33,086 nt of DNA from Synechococcus sp. AG-679-A04. GTDB lineage: Bacteria > Cyanobacteriota > Cyanobacteriia > PCC-6307 > Cyanobiaceae. Positions 14,745 to 22,103 of this stretch are shown piece by piece. Both the position numbers and the translations under genes were made by a program. Every line of letters starts with the position of its first letter. Within the stretch, counting starts at the first letter, position 1. The notes beneath the pieces are model-generated. The model was not told where the DNA came from. It saw nothing but the letters and a program-made list of their open reading frames with translations, and made no database searches. The DNA lies in NCBI GenBank assembly GCA_003210775.1, contig QCUI01000020.1:1-33086 (forward strand). Reading direction: 5' to 3'.

Positions 14745-14860
14745 GCGTTGGTCAGGCCCCACACGATGAAAACGCCGATGCCACCGAGAAGACCGATGCC
14801 CCATACCAGGACATGCATCGTGCTTTCTGATCCACCGTTCTCCATCGCCACACCAGACAT
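14726..14860 (-). CDS. Small single-helix membrane protein (44 aa)
   Basis: A short minus-strand gene of 45 codons starting at ATG 14860, with AGGA four bases upstream. The product begins MSGVAMENGGSESTMH and has one clear transmembrane helix (VLVWGIGLLGGIGVFIVWGL), ending TNAYPALS. It is the size and shape of the tiny single-helix subunits of thylakoid complexes. The ending GL-x-NAYP made me think of NdhP of the NDH-1 complex, but I cannot confirm this and give no symbol. It overlaps the ribF end by 19 bases and faces away from thiE. An ATG at 14845 (MENGG) is an alternative start. Confidence 0.65.
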   Translation of the reverse strand: MSGVAMENGGSESTMHVLVWGIGLLGGIGVFIVWGLTNAYPALS

Positions 14861-14880
14861 GAGATCCTGCCCACAGTGCC

Positions 14881-15942
14881 ATGGAATGGATGCCCGACGC
14901 CCCTTGCAGTGACACGCGTGTCGCGAGGATGATCGATGCCAACCTCGACCGAGCCCGAGAAGGCTTGCGGGTCATCGAAGACTGGTGTCGGTTCGGACTA
15001 GACCGGCAGGACCTGGTGGTGCCTCTCAAGGACTGGCGACAGCAGCTGGGGCAGCTGCACGCCGACTGCTACAGACAGGCACGTTCCACAGCTACCGATA
15101 CCGCTGCCGGGCTCAGTCACCCTGCTCAGCAAACCCGCTCCAACAGCACACAGGTGTTGAAAGCCAACGCCAGCAGAGTGCAGGAAGCCTTGCGGGTGAT
15201 CGAAGAATTCGCACGCAATGGTGATTCCGAGCTGGCCCAGACAGCTGCAAAGGTTCGTTATGCGCTCTACGACCATGAGGTGCGCATCCTGGAGGCCTGC
15301 GGGCAGAACCAACGGCGTCAGCGCCTGGAAGGCTCACGGCTATGCCTGATCACCGATCCAGGCAGCAACGACCCAAGCGGTGCGATGTTGAAACGGGTGG
15401 AACTCGCTCTACAGGCCGGCGTCTCGCTCGTGCAGTACCGGCGTAAACAGGGACCAGATGCACTGCGACTGCAGGAAGCACATCAGCTTGCCGATCTCTG
15501 TCAGGCACACCAGGCACTGCTGGTCATCAACGACCGAATTGATCTGGCCTTGCTCGTGAATGCCGATGGAGTGCATCTCGGCCAGGAGGACCTGCCCCAT
15601 GCAGAGGCACGTCAGCTGATGGGCCACGACAAGCTGATCGGCCGCAGCACTCATCGGCTCGAACAACTCCACCAGGCTCAGCAAGACGGTGCCGACTATC
15701 TGGGGGTCGGGCCGGTCTATGCCACCGCCACCAAGGCGGATCGGACGCCGGCAGGTCTGGATTGGGTGCGAACAGCCGAGCATTCGGCCAGGGTCCCCTG
15801 GTTTGCTATTGGCGGCATCAACAGCAGCAACATCGCTGAGGTGCTGGCCGCAGGCGCATCCCGGGTGGCAGTGGTGAGCGCAATCATGGGGGCCGATGAT
15901 CCAGCTGCCGCCAGTCGCGAACTACTGCAAAGGCTCGGCTGA
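14881..15942 (+). CDS. thiE: Thiamine phosphate synthase with N-terminal extension (353 aa)
   Basis: ThiE joins the pyrimidine and thiazole halves of thiamine. Residues about 143-350 form the TIM barrel: SRLCLITDP, VQYRRKQGPD, INDRIDLALLVNADGVHLGQ, LIGRSTH, DYLGVGPVYATATK and FAIGGINSSNI. Residues about 10-135 form the helical extension typical of cyanobacterial ThiE (Pfam ThiD2), with DANLDRAREGLRVIEDWCRF and its internal near-repeat KANASRVQEALRVIEEFAR, which suggests an internal duplication. ATG 14881 is used; ATG 14890 is possible. thiS follows 43 bases later, so the two are probably co-transcribed. Confidence 0.95.
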   Translation: MEWMPDAPCSDTRVARMIDANLDRAREGLRVIEDWCRFGLDRQDLVVPLKDWRQQLGQLHADCYRQARSTATDTAAGLSHPAQQTRSNSTQVLKANASRVQEALRVIEEFARNGDSELAQTAAKVRYALYDHEVRILEACGQNQRRQRLEGSRLCLITDPGSNDPSGAMLKRVELALQAGVSLVQYRRKQGPDALRLQEAHQLADLCQAHQALLVINDRIDLALLVNADGVHLGQEDLPHAEARQLMGHDKLIGRSTHRLEQLHQAQQDGADYLGVGPVYATATKADRTPAGLDWVRTAEHSARVPWFAIGGINSSNIAEVLAAGASRVAVVSAIMGADDPAAASRELLQRLG

Positions 15943-15985
15943 GCTTCAAGATTGAGGGGCTTGTTTCATTCATTCGGTTCAGGCC

Positions 15986-16192
15986 ATGCAGCTCACGGTG
16001 AACGGCGAACAGCGCAAGCTCCAGTCAGGTCTCAACCGATTGGATCAGGTGGTTGAAGCGCTCGGCCATCACCCCAAGTTGGTGGTCGTGGAATTCAACG
16101 GGCTGATCCTCACCCCCGACCTGTGGTCCGAACAGCAGGTCAAGGATGGAGACAGCCTCGAGATCGTCACCATCGTTGGCGGGGGTTCCTAA
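15986..16192 (+). CDS. thiS: Sulfur carrier protein ThiS (68 aa)
   Basis: A ubiquitin-like protein that carries sulfur as a C-terminal thiocarboxylate for thiazole formation. MQLTVNGEQRKL starts the beta-grasp fold, VVVEFNGLILTPDLWSEQQV is the middle, and GDSLEIVTIVGGGS ends it. The active form needs Gly-Gly at the very end; here a Ser follows the glycines, so it must be trimmed or read through differently. The gene follows thiE, and the next gene begins either inside its 3' end or just after it. Confidence 0.9.
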   Translation: MQLTVNGEQRKLQSGLNRLDQVVEALGHHPKLVVVEFNGLILTPDLWSEQQVKDGDSLEIVTIVGGGS

Positions 16193-17186
16193 GATCCACT
16201 TAGTTTCCAACACCGTTTTGGCCCAATTGCCGAATCGTTCCGCCCTGGTTCAGCTGCGACGCTGGCTTTCCGGCCTGATGGTGCCGGTGCTGATGATCGG
16301 GCTGTTGGTTTTCCACCCTCTGCCGAGTGAAGCCGCACGTGGTGGGCGGATCGGTGGCGGCAGTTTCCGAGCACCCTCCATGCCTCGCTCCGGTGGGTAC
16401 CGGGGCGGCGGTATGGGAGGTGGCATGGGTGGGGGCTACAACCGCGGCTATGGCGGTGGCATTGGATTCCCTTTCATCATTCCGTTCTTCGGATTTGGTG
16501 GCGGTGGCCTGCTGGGCTTCATGGTCCTGATGGCTTTTGTCGGAGTGCTTGTGAATGCCTTCCGCGGCGCTGGAGCAGGTCGTCAGTCCATGGGCGGCTA
16601 CGAGCGTCCCCGTGAAATCGCGATGGGCCCGGTATCTCTGTTGCAACTCCAGATCGGTTTGCTCGCCAGCGCTAAAGATTTGCAGAGCGACCTGCGTCAA
16701 CTTGCGAGCAGAGCCGACACCAGCAGCTCTAGTGGTCTCCAACGGGTGCTGCAGGACACCACCCTTGCACTGCTGCGTCAGCCCGATTTGTGGGTTTACG
16801 CCAACGTGGAGTCAGGCAGCGTGCCGTTCAATGCGGCGGAATCCACCTTCAATCGACTGTCGATGACAGAGCGCAGCAAACTGCGCGAAGAAATTACGAC
16901 CAATGTGGGTGGCGTTCAATCCGCCTCCACCGAGCTGGTGTCGCGCGGTGATGCTGACGCCACCAGTGAATTCATCGTTGTCACCGTGCTGGTGGCCAGT
17001 CGCAGCGTGGTCAAGCTCAAACAGGCCGATGACGGTGAACAACTACGGGAATCGTTGCGCATCCTGGGTTCCACGGCATCGAGCGATCTGATGGCCCTTG
17101 AGGTGATCTGGCAGCCAGACGGGGTCGGCGATGTTCTCAGCGCCGATGAGCTGGTCACGGCTTATCCGAATCTCCAGCACCTCTGA
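16146..17186 (+). CDS. DUF1517 family membrane-associated protein (346 aa)
   Basis: After a signal or anchor segment (VPVLMIGLLVFHPLPSEA) come an Arg/Gly-rich stretch (GGRIGGGSFRAPSMPRSG), a Gly-Met repeat and a transmembrane helix (FGGGGLLGFMVLMAFVGVLV, about residues 115-140). The DUF1517 domain follows (about 155-346), with MGPVSLLQLQIGLLASAKDL, SSSGLQRVLQDTTLALLRQP and the late TASSDLMALEVIWQPDGVGD. The family is found in cyanobacteria and plastids; its role is unknown. The start is uncertain: ATG 16146 overlaps thiS by 47 bases, while TTG 16218, just after the thiS stop, still gives a good signal peptide and may be the real start. Confidence 0.8.
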   Translation: METASRSSPSLAGVPKIHLVSNTVLAQLPNRSALVQLRRWLSGLMVPVLMIGLLVFHPLPSEAARGGRIGGGSFRAPSMPRSGGYRGGGMGGGMGGGYNRGYGGGIGFPFIIPFFGFGGGGLLGFMVLMAFVGVLVNAFRGAGAGRQSMGGYERPREIAMGPVSLLQLQIGLLASAKDLQSDLRQLASRADTSSSSGLQRVLQDTTLALLRQPDLWVYANVESGSVPFNAAESTFNRLSMTERSKLREEITTNVGGVQSASTELVSRGDADATSEFIVVTVLVASRSVVKLKQADDGEQLRESLRILGSTASSDLMALEVIWQPDGVGDVLSADELVTAYPNLQHL

Positions 17187-17291
17187 TCAAAGCTGCTTCC
17201 GGAACTCAACCGACAACAATCCGGAACCTGAATCGTCCCCTCTTGCGGAGCGGGCGCCTCACATCCAAGGTTCTGGTGTCGCTCAGCATCG

Positions 17292-17471
17292 ATGCGCGCT
17301 CGATCACCTCATTGGGTCAACTCAACTGTGTTGGTTGAGGCGCTGCAGCGCTACGAACAAAACCGGTTGCCCCGATCCATGCGTCTCTGGGTGGAAACGA
17401 TGCTCGACCTTGACCCCAGTGAACCGATCCAACCGCTGCTGCCCAGCCAGCCGCACCCTGCTCAATCCTGA
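17292..17471 (+). CDS. Small conserved-looking protein (59 aa)
   Basis: ATG 17292 opens a frame of 60 codons: MRARSPHWVNSTVLVEALQR, then YEQNRLPRSMRLWVETMLDL, then a proline-rich end. It reads as a helical protein with an Arg-rich surface and a proline tail. I believe similar short proteins occur in other marine Synechococcus, but cannot verify that. No signal or membrane segment is present. It follows the DUF1517 gene by about 105 bases on the same strand and overlaps the larB 3' end on the other strand by 10 bases. Confidence 0.55.
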   Translation: MRARSPHWVNSTVLVEALQRYEQNRLPRSMRLWVETMLDLDPSEPIQPLLPSQPHPAQS

Positions 17472-18127
17472 AAAGCCACTCCCTTGAGGATGCGCAGGGC
17501 CGCCATCGCAGCGCCATAGCCGTTGTCGATGTTCACAACGCTGAGTCCCGGAGCGCAGCTGGCGAGCATTCCATCGAGTGCAGCTCGGCCTCCGGAGCTA
17601 ACCCCATAGCCCACAGACACCGGTACACCGATGACCGGCTGAGGGACCAGACCGGCTAGCACCGTTGGCAGAGCACCCTCCATGCCGGCACAGGCAATCA
17701 GCACCGACATCGATGTGAGGTCAGGCAGTACATCCAGCAGACGGTGCAAACCAGCAACACCCACGTCCAGGAAGGAGACTGTGGCAACTCCATGAACTCT
17801 CAGTGCCAGAGAGGCTTCCTCAGACACGCGACGATCACTGGTCCCGCCACTCAACACAGCCACCTGAGCGGCTTGCCCAGTAGCTGGGATCTCACCCAGG
17901 GTGAGACAGGCCGCCTGACCATGAACCTGAACAGCAGGACAGCGTTCCTGAATGGCAGACGCTTTCTCTGCATCCACCCTGGTCACCAGGCCGAGCTCCC
18001 CGGCTATCTGCATGGCCTGCAGGATTGCCACGATTTGATCAACGCTCTTGTGTTCACCCCAAACGGCTTCGACCATCCCAAGCCGGCGACGACGCTCCAG
18101 GTCAAGGCGTGACTCCTGAACGGTCAC
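17462..18127 (-). CDS. larB: LarB family protein (AIR carboxylase-like, 221 aa)
   Basis: LarB carboxylates and hydrolyses nicotinic acid adenine dinucleotide, the first step to the nickel-pincer cofactor of lactate racemase. The C-terminal PurE-like domain shows QVAVLSGGTSDRRVSEEASL, IACAGMEGALPTVLAGLVPQ, GVPVSVGYGVSSGG and NIDNGYGAAMAALRIL. The N-terminal extension (LDLERRRRLGMVEAVWGEHK) is normal for LarB. The start is GTG 18127, overlapping the stop of the TIGR03792 gene by four bases (GTGA). No larA, larC or larE is in the window. Residue-level similarity to PurE might mislead, but the extension and motifs fit LarB. Confidence 0.85.
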   Translation of the reverse strand: MTVQESRLDLERRRRLGMVEAVWGEHKSVDQIVAILQAMQIAGELGLVTRVDAEKASAIQERCPAVQVHGQAACLTLGEIPATGQAAQVAVLSGGTSDRRVSEEASLALRVHGVATVSFLDVGVAGLHRLLDVLPDLTSMSVLIACAGMEGALPTVLAGLVPQPVIGVPVSVGYGVSSGGRAALDGMLASCAPGLSVVNIDNGYGAAMAALRILKGVAFQD

Positions 18128-18570
18128 GGCGGCAACAACTCGCCTTCGAAGACGAGCGGGAATGGATTTCCCTCTTTCTGGCCGGTGGATTGACGGGCAA
18201 GCTGCTCAAAGCGCTCTTGAACTGCCTCCACTTCATGCTCAGGGATTGCTTTCCAGGCTTCACGACTGCTCCAGCGAATCAGCAGGGTGCCTTCTTCGGT
18301 TTCAGGATCCCAGAGCAGATCACGGCCAATGAACCCATCCTGACCAGCCAACCAGGGTTCCCAGCTGCCGCGTTCCGCATCCAACCAGGCCTTGCGTCCC
18401 TGACTGGGAACCTGAACACGCAGATGCTCAATCACTGCAACGTCGTAGCCGCCATCAGGATCTGAGAAGGCGGCCAAGCTGACATCGGGATGACCGGAAA
18501 GCAAAAGCAGTAGCGCCAGACATGAAGCAGTCAGAGTAAGGAGATCTCTGCTGCGTTGCTGCAAGGTCAT
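18124..18570 (-). CDS. TIGR03792 family protein (148 aa)
   Basis: After an N-terminal hydrophobic segment ([18 protein letters not shown], probably a signal peptide, cleavage near SLA-AF) the domain reads [60 protein letters not shown]. It is the small alpha/beta (dimeric alpha-beta barrel, ABM-like) fold of TIGR03792, found in cyanobacteria; the function is unknown. ATG 18570 is chosen because it overlaps the ispF stop (ATGA), so it is translationally coupled; the frame is open to 18600. It also overlaps larB by four bases. Confidence 0.8.
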   Translation of the reverse strand: MTLQQRSRDLLTLTASCLALLLLLSGHPDVSLAAFSDPDGGYDVAVIEHLRVQVPSQGRKAWLDAERGSWEPWLAGQDGFIGRDLLWDPETEEGTLLIRWSSREAWKAIPEHEVEAVQERFEQLARQSTGQKEGNPFPLVFEGELLPP

Positions 18571-19067
18571 GGTCTGGTCAGCAGCGCGACGGCATGGCAT
18601 GACATGCCCTCCTCTCTCCCTTCAGGCCCAAGACGCTCGTTCGTGGTCGCCTTCACACCCACCTGATCGGGGTCCAGCCCCATGCGCAGGGCGATCGCCC
18701 CACGCATGGCCTCGATGTGTGGTTTGAGCTTGGGCCGTTCAGCGATCACAACGGAATCCACATTCACTACCTGCCAACCGCGTTCTTTCACCAGAGCCAC
18801 GACCTGCTCCAGCAGCACCAAGCTGTCCGCACCCTTCCAACGCGGATCAGTGGGAGGGAAATACTTGCCGATATCGCCGAGCGACAGGGCTCCGAGCAGT
18901 GCATCCATGACGGCATGAACAAGCACATCGGCATCGCTATGACCATCCAGACCCAGGCCATCCGGATGCTCCAGAAGCTGACCACCAAGGATCAATGGAC
19001 GCCCCTCCACCAGCCGGTGCGTGTCGTAGCCATTGCCGATGCGGAGGTTCATGGGTGTGGCGGTCAA
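18567..19067 (-). CDS. ispF: 2-C-methyl-D-erythritol 2,4-cyclodiphosphate synthase (166 aa)
   Basis: IspF makes the cyclic diphosphate of the MEP isoprenoid pathway, which feeds carotenoids, phytol and quinones. The metal-binding D-x-H motif is in [11 protein letters not shown], and the substrate loop is in [20 protein letters not shown] followed by [14 protein letters not shown]. The end, [15 protein letters not shown], is typical. The first possible start is TTG 19067, overlapping the trmD stop by four bases (TTGA); ATG 19052 (MNLRIGNG) is equally plausible and gives 161 residues. The gene is coupled with trmD upstream and the TIGR03792 gene downstream. Confidence 0.95.
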   Translation of the reverse strand: MTATPMNLRIGNGYDTHRLVEGRPLILGGQLLEHPDGLGLDGHSDADVLVHAVMDALLGALSLGDIGKYFPPTDPRWKGADSLVLLEQVVALVKERGWQVVNVDSVVIAERPKLKPHIEAMRGAIALRMGLDPDQVGVKATTNERLGPEGREEGMSCHAVALLTRP

Positions 19068-19792
19068 GTCATGCCGTCGCTGCCATTCTCGGCGTTGGAG
19101 CGCCGGTTCCAGCGATCCAGCAGGTCAGGGCGTCGATCAGCGGTGCGCTGTTCACGTTGCTGCTGGCGCCATTCGGCAATCGCGCCATGGTCCCCACTGC
19201 GCAGCACATCAGGCACGGTCATCCCCCGAAAGTCGGCAGGACGCGTGTAATGCGGATGTTCCAGCAAGAGGTCGCTGTGGCTTTCCTCCACCAACGAGGC
19301 CGCCGTTCCCACCGTTCCGGGCAACAGGCGAACCACGCCGTTGATCACCGTCATGGCCGGCAGCTCCCCACCGGTGAGCACGAAATCTCCAAGCGACACT
19401 TCCTCATCAGCCAGTGAGCGAATGCGTTCGTCAAAGCCCTCGTAGTGACCGCAGAGCAGCACCAACTGATCATGGTTCTCAGCCCAGCGCTGAAGATCAG
19501 CTTGCGCCAAAGGCCGGCCCTGTGGCGTCATCAGCAGCACCCTGCTTCGAGAGCTGAGCGGAATCGACTCAAAGGCAGCAAAGACAGGTTCAGGCTTGAG
19601 CACCATGCCCGCACCACCGCCATAGGGCTCATCGTCAACCTTGCGGTAGCGATCGGTGGCGTAATAGCGGGGATTATGCAGATGCAGCTCCGCTCGTCCA
19701 GCCGCAAAGGCTCTGCCGATCACGCCGAGCTCCCGGAGCGGTGCAAACGCCTGGGGCGCGAGGCTGATCACATCCAAGCGATAGGCCGCCAC
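19064..19792 (-). CDS. trmD: tRNA (guanine-N1)-methyltransferase (242 aa)
   Basis: TrmD methylates G37 in tRNAs that read CNN codons and keeps the reading frame. The trefoil-knot SAM site is visible in [14 protein letters not shown] and [20 protein letters not shown]. The N-terminal [11 protein letters not shown], then [19 protein letters not shown] and the C-terminal [20 protein letters not shown], are all standard. The start is GTG 19792 ([11 protein letters not shown]). It follows the CpcS/CpeS-like gene by three bases and overlaps ispF by four. Confidence 0.95.
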   Translation of the reverse strand: MAAYRLDVISLAPQAFAPLRELGVIGRAFAAGRAELHLHNPRYYATDRYRKVDDEPYGGGAGMVLKPEPVFAAFESIPLSSRSRVLLMTPQGRPLAQADLQRWAENHDQLVLLCGHYEGFDERIRSLADEEVSLGDFVLTGGELPAMTVINGVVRLLPGTVGTAASLVEESHSDLLLEHPHYTRPADFRGMTVPDVLRSGDHGAIAEWRQQQREQRTADRRPDLLDRWNRRSNAENGSDGMT

Positions 19793-19795
19793 AGC

Positions 19796-20263
19796 TCAGG
19801 CCTGAGGAGATGACACGCGCCGAATTTCGGAGCAGAAGCGCGCCTGAAGAGGAGTGCCATCGGTGGCAATGGCCGTGGTGCTGCGCAGGCGCAAATTGGG
19901 CTTGATGAACCAGATGCGTTCCAACACGGTGGCAGCCGAGTCTCCATCTTTGAGCTCGAGCTCAAGGCTGGCATCATCACGCAGTTGCCAGCGGCCGCTG
20001 CGCTCTGCTCCCTCAGCCATCACCATAAGATCCCCATCGCTGCTGAAGCGAAGTTCGCTGGCGGCTCCATCCGCAGATTTCACCGACAAGACCGAATCAG
20101 CGGCCTGAACACTCAGGCTCACGGTCACCTCACCGCGGTCACTGGTATGCCAGTCATCCTCGGAGCCACTGAGGTCAAAACGGCTGCGCAAACTCATCCA
20201 GGACCCCACACACAGTGTGAGGAACGCCTTCAGATCAGCTGGAGGAAACGCGATCTCATCCAT
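19796..20263 (-). CDS. CpcS/CpeS-family phycobilin lyase-like protein (155 aa)
   Basis: The chain has the lipocalin-like pattern of the CpcS/CpeS lyases, which attach phycobilins to cysteines of phycobiliproteins. It starts with LKAFLTLCVGSWMSLRSRFD, has a run of beta strands, and near the end shows ERIWFIKPNLRLRSTTA, the family's most conserved block. Its low overall similarity to textbook CpcS leaves the substrate open. It may be a CpcU/CpcS-type partner or a family relative. ATG 20263 is preferred to TTG 20266. It lies between era and trmD, three bases before trmD, on a translation-linked unit. Confidence 0.7.
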   Translation of the reverse strand: MDEIAFPPADLKAFLTLCVGSWMSLRSRFDLSGSEDDWHTSDRGEVTVSLSVQAADSVLSVKSADGAASELRFSSDGDLMVMAEGAERSGRWQLRDDASLELELKDGDSAATVLERIWFIKPNLRLRSTTAIATDGTPLQARFCSEIRRVSSPQA

Positions 20264-20354
20264 CAAGCCATCTTCGCAGGGCAGCGCACTGATCCAGAGA
20301 ATCGGTCATGCGTCACATCCCGTCTTCGGCATGACCATGCCTGAACGTCCCGTA

Positions 20355-21299
20355 TCAGAACCCGTCACCGCTGTAGCCGAGCTCGTTGAGCCGGGCAGGC
20401 TTGCTGCGCCAGTCAGGCACCACCTTCACAAACAGCTCCAGATACACGGGACCGTCGATCAGGTTCTGCATCTGCAGGCGAGCGCCTTGGCCAATGGTCT
20501 TCAACATGGCGCCAGCCTTCCCGATCAGGATGCCCTTCTGACTCTTGCGCTCCACAAGCACGGTGGCCAAAACGGCAGTGCGAGCCTTGCCTTTGCCGCT
20601 TGCCGGCATGTCTTCCACCCGATCGATGCTCACCGCCACGCTGTGGGGGACTTCTTCGCGGGTATGCATCAGCACCTGCTCGCGGATCAACTCAGCCATC
20701 AGCAGCTTTTCGGGCTGATCACTCACCATCTCGGGTGGATAAAGCTGAGGGCCTTCTGGCATCAGAGCACTCACAGCGCTCACGAGATCGGGGCAGCCCT
20801 CACCGTTCAAGGCTGAGCAATGGTGCACCGGCCAGTCGGTCTCCCCCAGCAGTTCGCGATAGGCCGCATCAGCCTCGGGCTTGCGATCGACCGGGACCAT
20901 GTCCCATTTATTGAGCACCACCTGCACCGGCAAGCGCTGCTGACGCAAAAGGTTGACGATGAAAGCATCACCACGACCAGGCGGTTCACAGCCCTCGAGC
21001 AGCAGCAACACCTGATCCACTTCCCCAATCGCGGAGCGCGCGCTCTGAACCAGGCGCTCCCCCAACAGGTGGTGCGGCTTATGAATACCTGGAGTATCCA
21101 CCAGGATCAGCTGGGCATCCTGCGTGGTGAGAATCGCTCTGAGGCGGTTGCGTGTGGTCTGAGCCACCGGCGAGGTAATCGCCACCTTGTCGCCCACCAG
21201 TTGATTCACCAGCGTTGACTTGCCCACATTGGGTCGTCCGATCAGGGCGACAAAACCCGAGCGGTAGCCGACAGACAACGACGTTGAGGCTGCATCCAT
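20355..21299 (-). CDS. era: GTPase Era (314 aa)
   Basis: Era binds 16S rRNA and aids 30S assembly. GTPase motifs: G1 GRPNVGKST (about 20-28), G3 DTPG (about 68-71) and G4 NKWD (about 130). The C-terminal KH domain (about 215-310) includes VERKSQKGILIGKAGAMLKT, the family's RNA-binding G-x-x-G loop. ATG 21299 is chosen; the frame is open to 21353, but that start would sit two or three bases from the divergent gene with no room for promoters. It leads the unit that includes the lyase-like gene, trmD, ispF, TIGR03792 and larB. Confidence 0.95.
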   Translation of the reverse strand: MDAASTSLSVGYRSGFVALIGRPNVGKSTLVNQLVGDKVAITSPVAQTTRNRLRAILTTQDAQLILVDTPGIHKPHHLLGERLVQSARSAIGEVDQVLLLLEGCEPPGRGDAFIVNLLRQQRLPVQVVLNKWDMVPVDRKPEADAAYRELLGETDWPVHHCSALNGEGCPDLVSAVSALMPEGPQLYPPEMVSDQPEKLLMAELIREQVLMHTREEVPHSVAVSIDRVEDMPASGKGKARTAVLATVLVERKSQKGILIGKAGAMLKTIGQGARLQMQNLIDGPVYLELFVKVVPDWRSKPARLNELGYSGDGF

Positions 21300-21364
21300 C
21301 TCTTCAGCATCGCCTGAAGACCGCACCCTGCCCATAGGCTTGTGATGCCACACAGTTGCTGTAC

Positions 21365-21883
21365 ATGACCCAGCGAGAACCGAGCTTCCAGGAAGCCATG
21401 GAGATCGCCGCCGGCTGGATGAAGCAATGGGACCAGGACGAAATCAGCGATGAAGTGATGGCCGACCGGGTTGGAGCACTCGTGGTCAGCCGTGACGGCG
21501 CCAGAGGCTTCTTCGTGGTGAGTCTTGCGGGCGACAGCGCCCTGATGGACAGACTTCCGGATGCCCTGTTGATCAAACTGCGCGAAGCGGGCGACGGCGT
21601 GGTGGATCTCACGGCCCGCAATCTGGCCATGAGCGCAGCCATGGCTGTGCATCACCGCAACAACAACGACGACGAACAGGCAGCAGGGTCAGAGCGCGTG
21701 AATCAACGTTGCTCCGAACTGCTGCGCCAGCTCGATTCCCAGCGCGTCAAAGACCGACTTGAGATCCTGCTGGAAGCGGCGCACCACAGTCGTGGCGATG
21801 ATCTGGCCTTTCTGGAGCGCTGGGGTTACGACGACCATCAAAAGCGGGCCATCGGCGATGCAGTGCAAGCCGTTGCAGAGTGA
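21365..21883 (+). CDS. Conserved-looking cyanobacterial protein (172 aa)
   Basis: The family name is not known to me. It is a soluble acidic protein: MTQREPSFQEAMEIAAGWMK, EVMADRVGALVVSRDGARGF, LSLAGD-type strand (VVSLAGDSALMDRLPDALL), then helices ERVNQRCSELLRQLDSQRVK and DRLEILLEAAHHSRGDDLAF. The first half looks alpha/beta and the second a helical bundle. ATG 21365 is used; TTG 21356 would add three residues. It is divergent from era with about 65 bases between the starts. A strong terminator lies about 165 bases past the stop. Confidence 0.6.
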   Translation: MTQREPSFQEAMEIAAGWMKQWDQDEISDEVMADRVGALVVSRDGARGFFVVSLAGDSALMDRLPDALLIKLREAGDGVVDLTARNLAMSAAMAVHHRNNNDDEQAAGSERVNQRCSELLRQLDSQRVKDRLEILLEAAHHSRGDDLAFLERWGYDDHQKRAIGDAVQAVAE

Positions 21884-22048
21884 CCCAAGCATGAACAATC
21901 CCTAAACAGACCATCCGCTGGAACCAAGCACCAGACCTGGTGTGACGAACCATGAAGCATCTGCTTGCAACACTATTAGGGCAATCTGAAGTTGAGACAA
22001 CTTTCGTCGCACACTGATTACTGTTATCGGCATCGGCCGGGTGATGGG

Positions 22049-22092
22049 GATCAACCGATGTCGGTACCTCGGAGTTGATCCGGGGTTTTTTA
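22049..22092 (+). terminator. Strong intrinsic terminator, possibly of a small RNA
   Basis: GATCAAC (22049-22055) pairs with GTTGATC (22074-22080), and inside it CCGA pairs with TCGG; CCGGGG and a run of six T follow. Upstream CGGCATCGG could pair with CCGATGTCG inside the stem, a competing structure. It may end the transcript from 21365, or a separate RNA, since it is 165 bases past the gene. Confidence 0.65.
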
Positions 22093-22103
22093 TTGGAAAT
22101 CGA

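Noticed and set aside
14726-14860. Firm assignment of the 44-residue protein to NdhP
   Set aside because: The similarity is a memory of a pattern and cannot be tested here, so no symbol is given.
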